Positions 54,987-64,000 of a DNA stretch of 64,000 nt are shown piece by piece. Source of the stretch: Henricia sp. BOLD:AAB3569 (Eukaryota > Echinodermata > Asteroidea > Spinulosida > Echinasteridae); contig JBBELK010000003.1 in assembly GCA_037783545.1 (NCBI GenBank), forward strand, positions 1,612,001 to 1,676,000. The letters run 5' to 3'. The notes beneath the pieces are model-generated. The model searched no databases. It worked only from the letters and a program-made list of their open reading frames with translations, and had not been told where the DNA came from. Positions within the stretch are counted from its first letter, which is position 1. Each line of letters opens with the position of its first letter. Both the position numbers and the translations under genes were made by a program.

Positions 54987-56242
54987 TTAGATAATGAAAG
55001 AGTTCGTCATGTCGTCAACGCAAAAGTTATTGTCCGTGAGGCCAGTGGTCTGAAAGGACTCTAGGTAGTTGTCGAAGTCCTGATCCTGGGTGAACTCTTG
55101 GAATAGCTCGGCGTCCGTGAGCTGCATTAGTCCGTTCAGAGTGGTAAACAGCCCGTTGCCGTTCAGCTCGTCTGAATTCAGGGCGCACTGGGTTGACGGG
55201 AAGCTCTCACAGGGCTGGACTCTCGTCTGCATGCTCGTGGTGTTCACAAAAGTTTGTGGCAGGGTGTTTTGGGGAAGGTGAATCTGATGAAGCTGCTGCA
55301 ACTGCCGGTGCTGTTGCTGCAAATGCTGCTGTTGTAGCTGTTGCTGGTGCAGCTGTTGCTGTTGTTGTTGTTGTTGATGTTGTTGATGTTGTTGCTGTGA
55401 CTGTGAAAGAGCCTGTGAGAGCAGGGTTGACACGGAGCTACACTGGCTATTGCACGGCTGGGGCGGCGCGTTAACCAGAGCCCGTAGGTTGCTCAAAGTG
55501 GCACTCGCAGACATGTTGATGTTATGAAGTCCTTGAGAGCTGACCGACTCTAACTTGATCGGACTGAAACCACAGCCGTTTGTGGCGCTATCTTGCTCGA
55601 CTCCCTGAGAAACTGGCTCCATTTTTATGGAGGTGAATTGATAACAACTCGTGTCGACTCTGTCTTGCTCAACCATTGGTGTTGGAGGACTCTGCGCGCT
55701 GGTGGCGTAAGGGTTAGACCCCTCGAGTCCTGGATTTGGGAAGGTGAAGACCCGGTCTTTCATCAACTCAAGCGGGGACATTTCGGGAGTTGGAAGCCCC
55801 ATAGCTGCCAGAGGCTCCGAGAAGTTAGTAGCAGTGTAGCTCAGATCGATGGTGTTAAGAGGAGCTGGTTTGAACTTGAACTCAGGGGTGATAGTGTTGG
55901 CGTTGTCCATGGGGGTCGGTGAAGTGCGAGGCGTGACGTCTGGCGTCTGAAGGGAAATGGATCCCGCATTCTCCGGGGAGCTGGAGACCAGGGAGACGGG
56001 GGTTGCCGGGGCGGAGAGTGGAGTGCTTGGGCTGCTAGCCGCGGTGCTGTTACCCGTGGAGGTACCGTTTGAAGTAGCCGAAGGGGTGCTGTTGTTCCTT
56101 TTCATGGTACGTTTAGGACCCTTGCGGCGTCTTGGGCGGTACTTGTAGTCTGGGTAATCGGCCATGTGCTTGACTCTGAGACGCTCTGCTTCATCGATGA
56201 AAGGGCGCTTCTCAACCAAGGAGAGGCTGCGCCAGGATTTGC
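54987..56242 (-). CDS. SoxF coding exon 2
   Basis: 1256 bases. The acceptor is TTTTATTTTCTGCAG|G with a pyrimidine-rich tract and a possible branch site ACTAAT about 30 bases upstream. It starts with the last two bases of the Gly codon and encodes the second half of the HMG box (from [14 protein letters not shown]), the linker, the Gln-rich tract and the C-terminal motif, ending NSFII and a TAA stop at 54989-54987. Confidence 0.95.
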
Positions 56243-59200
56243 CTGCAGAAAATAAAACAAGAGAGGAAAAATCCCATTAGTTTTGTGTGGAGCACTGTGG
56301 CTGAGCAGTCTGGTATGTCATACAAAAGGTTTGAGCGCGTCTATGGTGCGTGTGCCCTTGGGCAAGGCACTTTGTCATGAGTTGCCTCTCTCCACCCGTA
56401 GGAGCAAGTGGGTACCTATGAGGGCAGTGAAAGATGATGTTTCATTGCTCATGAGCGCCAACATGCAGCCGGGGCTGCATGTATACTCCCAAGGGAGCTA
56501 AGAATGTTTTTTTGCGTGTACATTTGCATAATGCCTGGCACCCCGAATTCGTCACTTTCAAATGGAAGTGCAGTTAACAAAGTCACATACTATTGTTGGT
56601 TTTGTTGCTTTATGCCATTCTCTCCTACGGTGAACATGGTTTTGGATTCTGTACTTCATGCACCACATAGCAATTTTTTTTAGTCTGGTCATGTGGATAC
56701 TAAGCGTGTATGTGAAAGGAAGTACGTCAATACACCAGGCGCTATTTATAATTAAGGAATGTTATCAAGAGCCCAATGACCAAGAGTAATAATATGACAG
56801 CCCCCTTTAAACCATCACTGTAGCAACGCCCTCTAAATGTGACCTTCCCCGTAAATTCTAGTTATACGTGAGCTCCCCGCGTCAGCAAACACGCAAGCTT
56901 CCCGTTCAAGCCAAGCTCCCCGTGAGTGACTGACACTTCACCAGCTGGCGATGAGGTCATGGGCCGATTAGTCATCATCGCAAATTCGCAATCCCTGGCA
57001 ACCCCGAAAAAAAAACACTCCAAAGGGTTTTTCCATCCATGAGGAAGATGTGTTTCCCGGCAAGAACGGGATGGACAACTTTTTCGAGTCTCAGCGATTT
57101 CCGGCATTTGCGAGGACAGAGCACGAGGCGATATTATAAAACCCCGGGGAATTATTTCGCAATACAATGTTAATATGAAAAATAACTTAAAGGTGATTTT
57201 CTATAATTAGTAGGCCATATATAATGGCAGATATGACAAAAGGTGGAAGAATATAAAGATTTTACTTTGGAAAAACTAGAAACTTTCCAGCCAGTCTCAT
57301 ATGTTTTGTACACTAGGTATAAGTAATGGTTACTATACTGAATGCTTTTCCGACGCTGGAAAAGACAATTCCTTTAAAAATGTCCAACACCCTTAAAATG
57401 TCACCTTTAAAAACGGCCATCAGCTAAAACACCCATTTGGAAACGCAAGCAAAACCTGTTTTTCAGTTGTACGAAATATTACGCCCAAACCAGGGCAGCA
57501 ATGATACATGAAATCGCGGTTATAGTTTGATACACACCACGGTCATAGACTACTAAAGTGTGACGTCAGTTGCCATGGTAATTGGGTCTAAACCACGGTC
57601 CATTTCATTTTGTGTAGACCCAGTAACCTTGACAGCACACAAAAGGTGACATTTTCACTTTAGTTCTGTATAATCTGTGTAGACCGTATCGAATAACCGC
57701 CATTTCGTGGGGCACCTTTTGTTACTTAAACCGTTCAACAATGGAAGCACAATATGTGCAACCATGCATGTCCTCAATGAACAAATAAACTGCCCCACGA
57801 AATGGTTTATTATATTGCGGACGTGGTACATGTATGACCAATCTGCGTTCCCCTTTAAACACTTGTTATTGTGCAAGTGCGGATTATTTTTTCCCCAGGT
57901 ACGCCGTTAAGCTTCGCTAGCCTCCTTCAGTTTCGCATAAATAACGCCACTGGCAGCCCAGCTGGTAGATATAATAGACCCCGCTTGACCGCACACTATT
58001 GTCATTGCACTGAACCCGGGGCACCCGGACAATCTATCACAATTATTACTTCATAACAACTTCAAAACTATAAACAACCGAGGCCCTAAAACGTTCAAAA
58101 AAATTGGTGCAGTGTACAAACCAACGTTAGGAAGAAAAAAAACTAGAGGAAAAAAAACTAGAGAAAAAACTGACCAAAATACACAGACCAAAAAATCACA
58201 AGACTTGTTATTTTAATAATTGGGTTTTGATGCCATAGGAAAAAAAATGTGTTATTCTATATCGTCTTTTTGTCGTTGCGTGTTTGTGAAACAAAAACAC
58301 GCATAGTTCCTTCCTTTCTCGGTTTCAAAACTTCTGGAGGAAATTTCGAACGAGACCCCTGGATTGTTGGTGTTCTCTTATCTCAAGTCATGTTGTTTGG
58401 GAGCAAATAAATAACATATACCCTTGAGATTTTGTAGGAAGAAAAATGTGCGTGCGAGGTCCCTGGATCGGTGGTCACATGGCCTCGGCCCGGGGGTGGG
58501 AGTTGCAGACAAACGCCCCTGACAACGGGGAGAATTGTGAGAGGTCGCGGGGTCAATAAGCGATTGCGAAATACGTCATATGACGATCGGGAAATGTCTT
58601 GCACAGTACATGGAGTTTGGCAAGCCGTATTTTTGTATGTGCCGGACCAGCTCGCACCAGAAATGTCTATTACGATTCTTTTGAATTGTAGTGTACAAAA
58701 CCTAGCCTCTGTATAGTGTTAGGCTTATAAGCCTATAATACATCATTTGCAATACATACATCATACATCATTTGCTTATAATACATCATTTGCAATGACC
58801 CAAAATTTGACTTCGAGTTGAAAAAAAATACTTTGTGTTAATACAGCAATGGTATGAAACAAACACAACATGAATTTATTTCTGTTTAAGATGATACTTT
58901 TTGTCAGAAAATTATTAAACTGAGGGTGGTTTTAAAAATGTGTGCGCACACACATTTTTTTAGCATTCAGTCGACAAAAATAATGTATGAATTTAAATGT
59001 TTTTCTGAAGCATAATTGATGTATCTTAATAGCTAAAATTCATGCAGGCTAGTTCACCCTCACATAATAACATGCCCTTTAATACCAACTCTAGGTGCCC
59101 TTGAAAAGAATAAATCCATCGAGTCATTTCATTTTATGGAGAAACTACATGTATTACATGAAAAGAAACTGCAACTGTTTAGTTAAGTGTCCTTTCCCAT

Positions 59201-62200
59201 GTACTTCAGTTTTGTTGAAAAATACCTGCACGTAGGTTCGTTTCCTTCCGGTTATAATGTATTATGTAACGCACTCCATATTTCTGCTCAGTGTCAACCT
59301 AGCAACACGGAAATTATGCACGAACACGGCCTTGGCTTAAATTTAAAATCTGCTCAGTCAGAAATCGTGTAAACGTAGAAGCGAGAGTCTATATTTCCAA
59401 TTAAAAGACAATGCAACGTTATGCTTACTGAAAAACCTGCTTACCGATTTTACCTTTAAACATGAACCTAAAATAAGCAATGTTTTTATTTGTGATCAGA
59501 AATATTGCATTTTGAATGAGATATTGAGCAAAACAAACTGCAATTTATGAATTTTTTGGGACGTCAAAATCACATCATCTTTAAAAACACATGTACCTTT
59601 CTTTAAAAACACATGTACCTTTCTTTAAAAACACATGTATCTTTCTTTAAAAACACATGTACCTTTCTTTAAAAACACATGTACCTTTCTTTAAAAACAC
59701 ATGTACCTTTCTTTAAAAACACATGTACCTTTCTTTAAAAACACATGTACCTTTCTTTAAAAACACATGTACCTTTCTTTAAAAACACATGTACCTTTCT
59801 TTAAAAACACATGTACCTTTCTTTAAAAACATATGTATCTTTAAAAACACATGTATCTTTAAAAACACATGTATCTTTAAAAACACATGTATCTTTAAAA
59901 ACACATGTATCTTTAAAAACACATGTATCTTTAAAAACACATGTATCTTTAAAAACACATGTATAAACATGTATCTTTAAAAACACATGTATCAACATTA
60001 TCTTTAAAAACACATGTATCAACACCATTGAATTAACGCGCATTTTGTAATTTTCTCTCAACACAAATGTTTTCGATGTGTGTATATACATGCCATCCGT
60101 GAAAATGTGACATGTCACATTTTGGTAACGAGTTCCGTACATGGGTTGTCTAACTTGTCTATATAAGCACAACCCATTACTTGTCAAAATCAAATCCGTT
60201 AAAAAAACCGACCTTCAAAATTCAAGCCTTACCATCAACGTTAAACAATTGTGACAAATGTCGCGTGTGTGACATCTGGTTTGAATTTTATCATTTATGG
60301 ATATGGGACCAACTACAGTGACTCCACGCAATTTCATGATTCCTAGCTAAAATGACTAATCCCAAATCATGACCCGTATTATTCAATACATAGATATTTG
60401 CTCCATACCCGTACACGTGCCGGTGTCTCTCCCATAAGGTATTTTTTATGACCGTGCATAAAATGTCATGTTGTGTTTGGGTGCTGTAATTTGCCGTCAA
60501 ATACGATTAACTAAAATAAGTGGGAAATAAAATTAAACCGCAAATTGAAACTTGGCATATTTTGTATACACTCTGTGCGACAATATACTGCGCTAGATGT
60601 GCTATAGTAAACTGCATTTTCCAAAAGTGATCGGACAGCTTACGTAATTAATACACAAACTGTTGGAAACTGCTTATCGACCAGCAAAATCAAACTGTAA
60701 AATTTGTGTGAGCTTACGTAACTGGTTGTTTATAACACACAATCTGACAAATAAACATGCACATTTACAGAATGTATTGTAAGTTAGCTATAGCCTGTAG
60801 AAATTTCAGCTGCATAATGCAGCAACCTTTCAGAAAGTCTCTTAAAATCCGAGCATGGTTGTGTCAGCTGAATACTAAAAAAATACGTGTACACAGTGAT
60901 TTTGTAAGTTGTTGATTTTCAACAGAAAGGTGTAATTTTGACAGAAAACAATTTATCTTGTGTTTGTTACCATTGCTATTAACACTTTGAGTAAATGTTT
61001 TCTTGTCAACTCATGAAGCAAAATTGTGGGTCACTGCAAACAATACAAAACCTTTCAACTTAAAGACTCGATCGCGCAATTTCCAAGTCATCCCTGAAAA
61101 CAACCCCTTCGTTTCCAGAAACTCGAGAACACCTCGCATTGTGTTGTAGTAGAAGTTGTCAGTTTGATTTACACGACCGGCCTGCCCCGGGCCGGGCTTT
61201 TCTCGCTCCTTCGATGGGAGCTGAGATGGCCTTGACACGGCGGTTCATTTTGCCGGCAGCGCGGTGCTTAACACTCCCACTCATGAACGTAACATTGACT
61301 CGCGATTGGGTTCAGTACATGCCATGTGCGTAGACATGTGCGCACACAATGTACAATGTAGTCTCCAGAACAGAGACCAACATGTACATAAACTGTGCAT
61401 GTCGTACCTGTACCTGTGTGTACACACATCACTGAGCTTTATTATAACACATGGGTTCCGAAAATGCACATGTTTGCACACACATACATGGTCTAACACA
61501 CGAGTTCCTACACTTACATGTAGGCCTACTACATGTTTTTACATAACTGTACAAGCAAGATTGTACACATAGGTTCGTACCCATGTACATGTTTGTACAT
61601 GCACATATAGCCATGTACATGTGCAGACTTGCTTTCTACATGTAAAAACGTGTTGCGACCTTGCAGTCGTTGTCATACTCATAGACATTTGCAGTGACAT
61701 ATTATTAGTAATAACAGAAACATTCGTCATTATAAACAGGTACAACGATAATGTAATTCGCCATTTAATACATCATGTACATAACAAGTGCAGTGGCAAC
61801 TAATTATGCATTACGATATAATGCATTTATGCAAGTACATGTATGTGTGTACATACTACGTACAGTAATGAATGGCACTATTTACACTACGCTAAATTGA
61901 ATGGTATTTATGCAATTTCTTGCAGCGCGTAGCGTAGCCATGCGTGTGTGCACCGGAATCTATGCATTATGTTGCTGACATTTCTGCAGGCTAGTTTACC
62001 AACATTCTTCTTTAGATATGTTATGCCATATTTTCGGAATCCGTAAAAAGTTTCACTTTGCGAATGATGAAGTTCGTGAGTAACTTTTGTGCAAAATGTT
62101 GAATACTCACCAAGCATTTTGCTCAAATCAGCGTTGTGCAAATCAGGATTTTGGTCCGCCAGTCTCTTTCGTTCATCCTTAGCCCACACCATGAAGGCGT

Positions 62201-62441
62201 TCATGGGGCGTCTGATCCGGTCCTCCCGCTTCCCCCGGCCGCTCGTGGCAACATCACCACCTCCGAGATGTTTATCCTTCATCTCCCCGAACCACTTGCA
62301 CGACCCAGCGGCCGCGGCCTGTTGCAGCAAAGCCGGGTCTGTGATCAGAGCCACGGCCGTATTCAGACCACCGCAACGCAGCATTAGTGTATTCCGGGTA
62401 ATATTCAAGTCCTGTTGAAGCATTTCCGATACGGTTCTCAT
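54987..62441 (-). CDS. SoxF transcription factor (Sox7/17/18 group), 2 coding exons
   Basis: Joined exons 62441-62111 and 56242-54987 give 528 residues. The protein should bind the DNA minor groove at ACAAT-type sites in the nucleus. The HMG box is about residues 75-151, with RPMNAFMVW at 78-86 and the basic tail [10 protein letters not shown]. At the position that distinguishes Sox17 from Sox2 it has Glu (E130, in DEAERLRV), as in group F. Ser/Thr/Pro-rich linkers follow, then a Gln/His-rich run (about 391-434). Near the end lies DQDFDNYL (497-504), resembling the group F motif linked to beta-catenin binding and activation. The start is the first ATG after an in-frame TAG nine bases upstream. 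The phase-1 intron splits the Gly codon of SKMLG|KSW, an intron position typical of group F. Unusual points are the 74-residue N-terminal extension and paired IKxE motifs (K317, K340). Group assignment is confident; exact orthology cannot be told. Confidence 0.95.
55310..55400 (-). repeat. CAG/CAA-type Gln-His repeat in SoxF
   Basis: Imperfect CAG/CAA/CAT codon run encoding mostly Gln and His. Mixed codons suggest it is more stable than a pure triplet tract; length polymorphism would be expected in the frame. Confidence 0.8.
56283..56480 (+). mobile_element. SINE-like repeat in SoxF intron
   Basis: Contains GTGCCCTTGGGCAAGGCACT and GTTGCCTCTCTCCACCC, a central block widespread in animal SINEs. 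It is preceded by a tRNA-like GTGGCTGAGCAGTCTGG. Single copy in this window. Confidence 0.55.
56520..56750 (+). repeat. Family J repeat, copy 3
   Basis: GCACCCCGAATTCGTCAC, TTTATGCCATTCTCTCCTAC and GGAAGTACGTCAATACACCA match 47310-47530. Confidence 0.7.
57540..57670 (+). repeat. Family C repeat, copy 3
   Basis: AAAGTGTGACGTCAGTTGCC, ATGGTAATTGGGTCTAAAC and CACACAAAAGGTGACATTTT. The X-box-like GTTGCCATGGTAAT is intact here. Confidence 0.65.
57674..57806 (+). mobile_element. 150-bp-type MITE, right end lost
   Basis: TAGACCGTATCGAATAACCG through GCCCCACGAAATGG match 25144-25270; the last 23 or so bases of the right terminal repeat are missing. Confidence 0.85.
58745..59095 (+). repeat. Family D repeat, copy 3
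   Basis: CATCATTTGCAATGACCCAA, GAATTTATTTCTGTTTAAGA and GCAGGCTAGTTCACCCTCAC align with 18117-18330. It includes the palindrome TGTGTGCGCACACA at 58939-58952. Confidence 0.65.
59579..60024 (+). repeat. Minisatellite: 11 x 22 bp then 8 or more x 18 bp
   Basis: Bases 59579-59820 hold eleven 22-bp units CTTTAAAAACACATGTACCT (plus TT). At 59821 the unit shortens to 18 bp, CTTTAAAAACACATGTAT, for eight units to 59964, followed by irregular copies. The frames on both strands here are artefacts. Confidence 0.95.
60770..61050 (-). repeat. Family D repeat, copy 4 (reversed)
   Basis: GTTACCATTGCTATTAACAC, CTTGTCAACTCATGAAG and GGGTCACTGCAAA are the complement of the family D blocks at 18130-18200. 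Confidence 0.65.
61310..61640. repeat. ACATGT/GTACAT-rich low-complexity DNA
   Basis: Dense ACATGT, TGTACAT and CACACA steps, with many short palindromes, continuing in weaker form at 61840-61865. No fixed unit. Confidence 0.7.
61960..62080 (+). repeat. Family D 3' fragment
   Basis: TTTCTGCAGGCTAGTTTACCA and TCCGTAAAAAGTTTC match 18290-18365. It ends about 25 bp from the exon 1 splice donor. Confidence 0.6.
62111..62441 (-). CDS. SoxF coding exon 1
   Basis: 331 bases encoding residues 1-110 plus the first base of codon 111. The N-terminal 74 residues ([16 protein letters not shown]...) are unlike the short N-termini I associate with vertebrate group F proteins. The HMG box begins [13 protein letters not shown] and runs to SKMLG. 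The donor is TTG|GTGAGT. The start context is ACAGGCATGA. Confidence 0.95.
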
Positions 62442-62830
62442 GCCTGTCTATCTTTTCACAAGTTGGCGAGAAAAATCTAAGAAAGGTATACCATCCGTAC
62501 ACTTTGAGGGCTTGCGAAACTATGTCGCAGTTGCTACGTGTAGTTCGCCTTTTAATTTTCGATCAGCTGGTCGAAAAACAGCTGTTTGGCCGAGCTCCAT
62601 TGACACTCTAAACCGGTTGAGTTAGCAAAGGCCGCTTCGTGATATGATTGGCTGTTTCCAATTCCTCTCCGTGACCTAATGATCTGGCACGTGACGTGCC
62701 AAACTGGCTGTGCGTGTTGCTTCGCTTTAAGCTCCGCCCAGGCCCACTAAAACACGTCACGCGCAGCTCGCGCGTGGTATCACTAGCGGTGGTGCTGTAA
62801 AGCGCCCCCAACGTTTGCTTATCTATCGAA
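62442..62830 (-). promoter_or_regulatory. SoxF 5' flank / proximal promoter
   Basis: Contains two palindromic CAGCTG E-boxes (62556-62577 and 62576-62587), a CCAAT box (CAGCCAATC, about 62646-62654), the palindrome at 62686-62700, and a GC-box (CTGGGCGGAG near 62733-62742). Neither a TATA box nor the transcription start is clear; part of this may be 5' UTR. Confidence 0.5.
62686..62700. promoter_or_regulatory. Palindrome GGCACGTGACGTGCC
   Basis: Seven-base arms around one G. It contains a CACGTG E-box and two overlapping ACGTG cores, of the kind bound by bHLH, bHLH-PAS or bZIP factors. Confidence 0.45.
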
Positions 62831-62831
62831 A

Positions 62832-63150
62832 TCGAGTAGGTTGTTTGTATGATCTCGTCGTTGTTTGAACAAGCAAATCGATTGTTATCTTCAGCTCGTC
62901 ACCTTTAAACTTAGCTTCTTGCGAAATTTTTACCTGGTTGATCTTGTTTTTTTATTTACTTTCAGGCCGTGTTTGAAGTTTTAAAGACTTTTGGGTTTAA
63001 AAATTAGGCAATTTGACGCACTATTCATGACAATTCCAACAAGTTATAGAATTTTGGAAAAGCGTCATGCGAAAACGATCTAAACTTTTGCAGAATTGAT
63101 GGTTGTGTTAACTTCTCTATTTGCGTTTGTTCAGTAAATATATGATATGA
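62832..63150. other. No gene seen upstream of SoxF
   Basis: AT-rich; nothing recognised. Confidence 0.5.
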
Positions 63151-63152
63151 GT

Positions 63153-63189
63153 GTCGATAGTCGATAGTCGATAATCGATAGTCGATAGC
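63153..63189 (+). repeat. 7-bp TCGATAG tandem repeat x5
   Basis: Five units of TCGATAG, one changed to TCGATAA. Confidence 0.9.
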
Positions 63190-63509
63190 CGTGGCGTGAG
63201 TATTTCGCAGGATGGTTGCAACAGCGTCTTTCACAAGCAAATGTTGCGCGAGCGGACTTACGCAACTGCGTAAGGTGTTTTTTTTGGTGAAATCGGGTGC
63301 CGGTTGTGAAATGAATCGATTGCGTGCGTTTTTATTCTGTTTTGTTTAATATTTTTTATTGGGCCGGACCTGAACTTAAAGATAGTATACATGATTGGTA
63401 AACTGTTACAAATAGTTTTATCCCCCTATGTGATTGAAGATATGCATGATTAAAACCAACCTGAGCAAAAAACCAGCTCCGTACTTCGTCTAACTTTTGA
63501 GGAAACAGT

Positions 63510-63870
63510 CAAAAAAGGGTTTGCAGTCATTTCGCCCCAAACCCACTTCGCTCTGAACCATTTCGCCCTGAACCACGGCCTGTGCACGAAGTGGTTTTGG
63601 GGCGAAGTATAATTTGGGCGATGTAGTGTTTGGACGGAGTGATTTGGGGCGAAATGGCACTTGGGCGAAATGGTTTGGGGCGAATTGAATTTTTGTCTCA
63701 TGAGACGAAAACTAATTGTTTTACTCATTTCTCAAAGACTATAGCACTTTAGACAAAACCATTTCAGGGGAAGTTTTCTACGGTCATCATGTTTATATTG
63801 TGTAAGTTAGGCGTAAATCTGTGAACATTTCTGATTTTCGAGATACCAATCATGTATACTGCCTTTAACA
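63510..63870 (+). repeat. Family G repeat, copy 2
   Basis: Matches 18905-19205 over its right 270 bp. The left part (63527-63590) carries the same GGGCGAAATGG motif in reverse orientation, so this copy has a foldback-like head absent from copy 1. Confidence 0.8.
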
Positions 63871-64000
63871 ACTGTCAGTTTTCGGTGTAGGCCTACTTTC
63901 TTATCATTTATAAATATTGTCTGCTCCCTCAGTCAGTACATAGCTAGGTGAGTTAAGTTGTGATTGTGTACACCCCGTTTACACTCGATTCGCCTTTGCT

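Larger units (their letters stand above)
56243..62110 (-). other. SoxF intron, phase 1, 5868 bp
   Basis: GT (GTGAGT at 62110-62105) to AG (CTGCAG). It contains, in window order, a SINE-like repeat, a family J copy, a family C copy, a truncated 150-bp-type MITE, family D copies, a minisatellite and ACATGT-rich DNA. Stretches not listed separately (56755-57535, 57810-58740, 60030-60765) show no gene or recognisable structure. Confidence 0.93.

Noticed and set aside
59789-60193. Frames repeating HVFLKI or NTCIFK
   Set aside because: They come from the 18-bp minisatellite (6 codons per unit) and exist on both strands.
61908-62110. Continuation of the SoxF exon 1 frame to 61908
   Set aside because: The HMG box breaks off after SKMLG at a consensus GTGAGT donor, and the box resumes exactly at the acceptor at 56243.

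Overview
This window is repeat-rich, intron-bearing animal DNA. The only protein-coding gene I can support is a group F Sox transcription factor (SoxF, the Sox7/17/18 group) on the minus strand at 54987-62441. It has two coding exons, with a 5.9 kb phase-1 intron inside the HMG box. The only RNA gene I trust is a tRNA-Gly(GCC) at 5560-5630. SoxF, a dense load of miniature transposons and tRNA-derived SINEs, and an excess of the palindrome TAGGCCTA suggest a marine invertebrate deuterostome. An echinoderm is my best guess, but this is inference and the exact taxon is open.

Layout: 1-14 kb carries interspersed repeat copies, several palindromic (foldback) elements, the tRNA-Gly gene, a CCAAT-rich tandem array (7871-8665), tRNA-like SINEs and a hAT-like insertion inside a SINE. 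14-31 kb carries ATCGATA and GCGATATCGC arrays, a 14-bp palindromic satellite (about 22315-22730), AATCGATTCC-rich repeats and several families marked by TGACGTCA. 32-39 kb holds an 11-unit tandem array of tRNA 5' halves, a TTAA-flanked MITE nested in a Tc1-like MITE, an element with a poly-C core, a 2.2 kb inverted repeat, and a second Tc1-like MITE that serves as the empty-site reference for the nested one. 39-52 kb holds further MITEs, a 12-unit satellite bracketed by two copies of one MITE, and an orphan CCAAT/TATA promoter-like segment. 52-55 kb is low in recognisable repeats and lies just downstream of SoxF. The SoxF intron contains a SINE, several MITE copies, a 22-bp/18-bp minisatellite and ACATGT-rich DNA. 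62.4-62.8 kb is the SoxF 5' flank, with palindromic E-boxes.

SoxF is expected to be a nuclear DNA-binding regulator whose C-terminus recruits co-activators. I see no second gene that clearly works with it. Most of the rest is explained by non-autonomous mobile DNA, and no transposase or reverse-transcriptase reading frame of useful length was recognised. All repeat-family calls come from comparing copies within this window by eye; boundaries are approximate unless a terminal repeat or target duplication fixes them.
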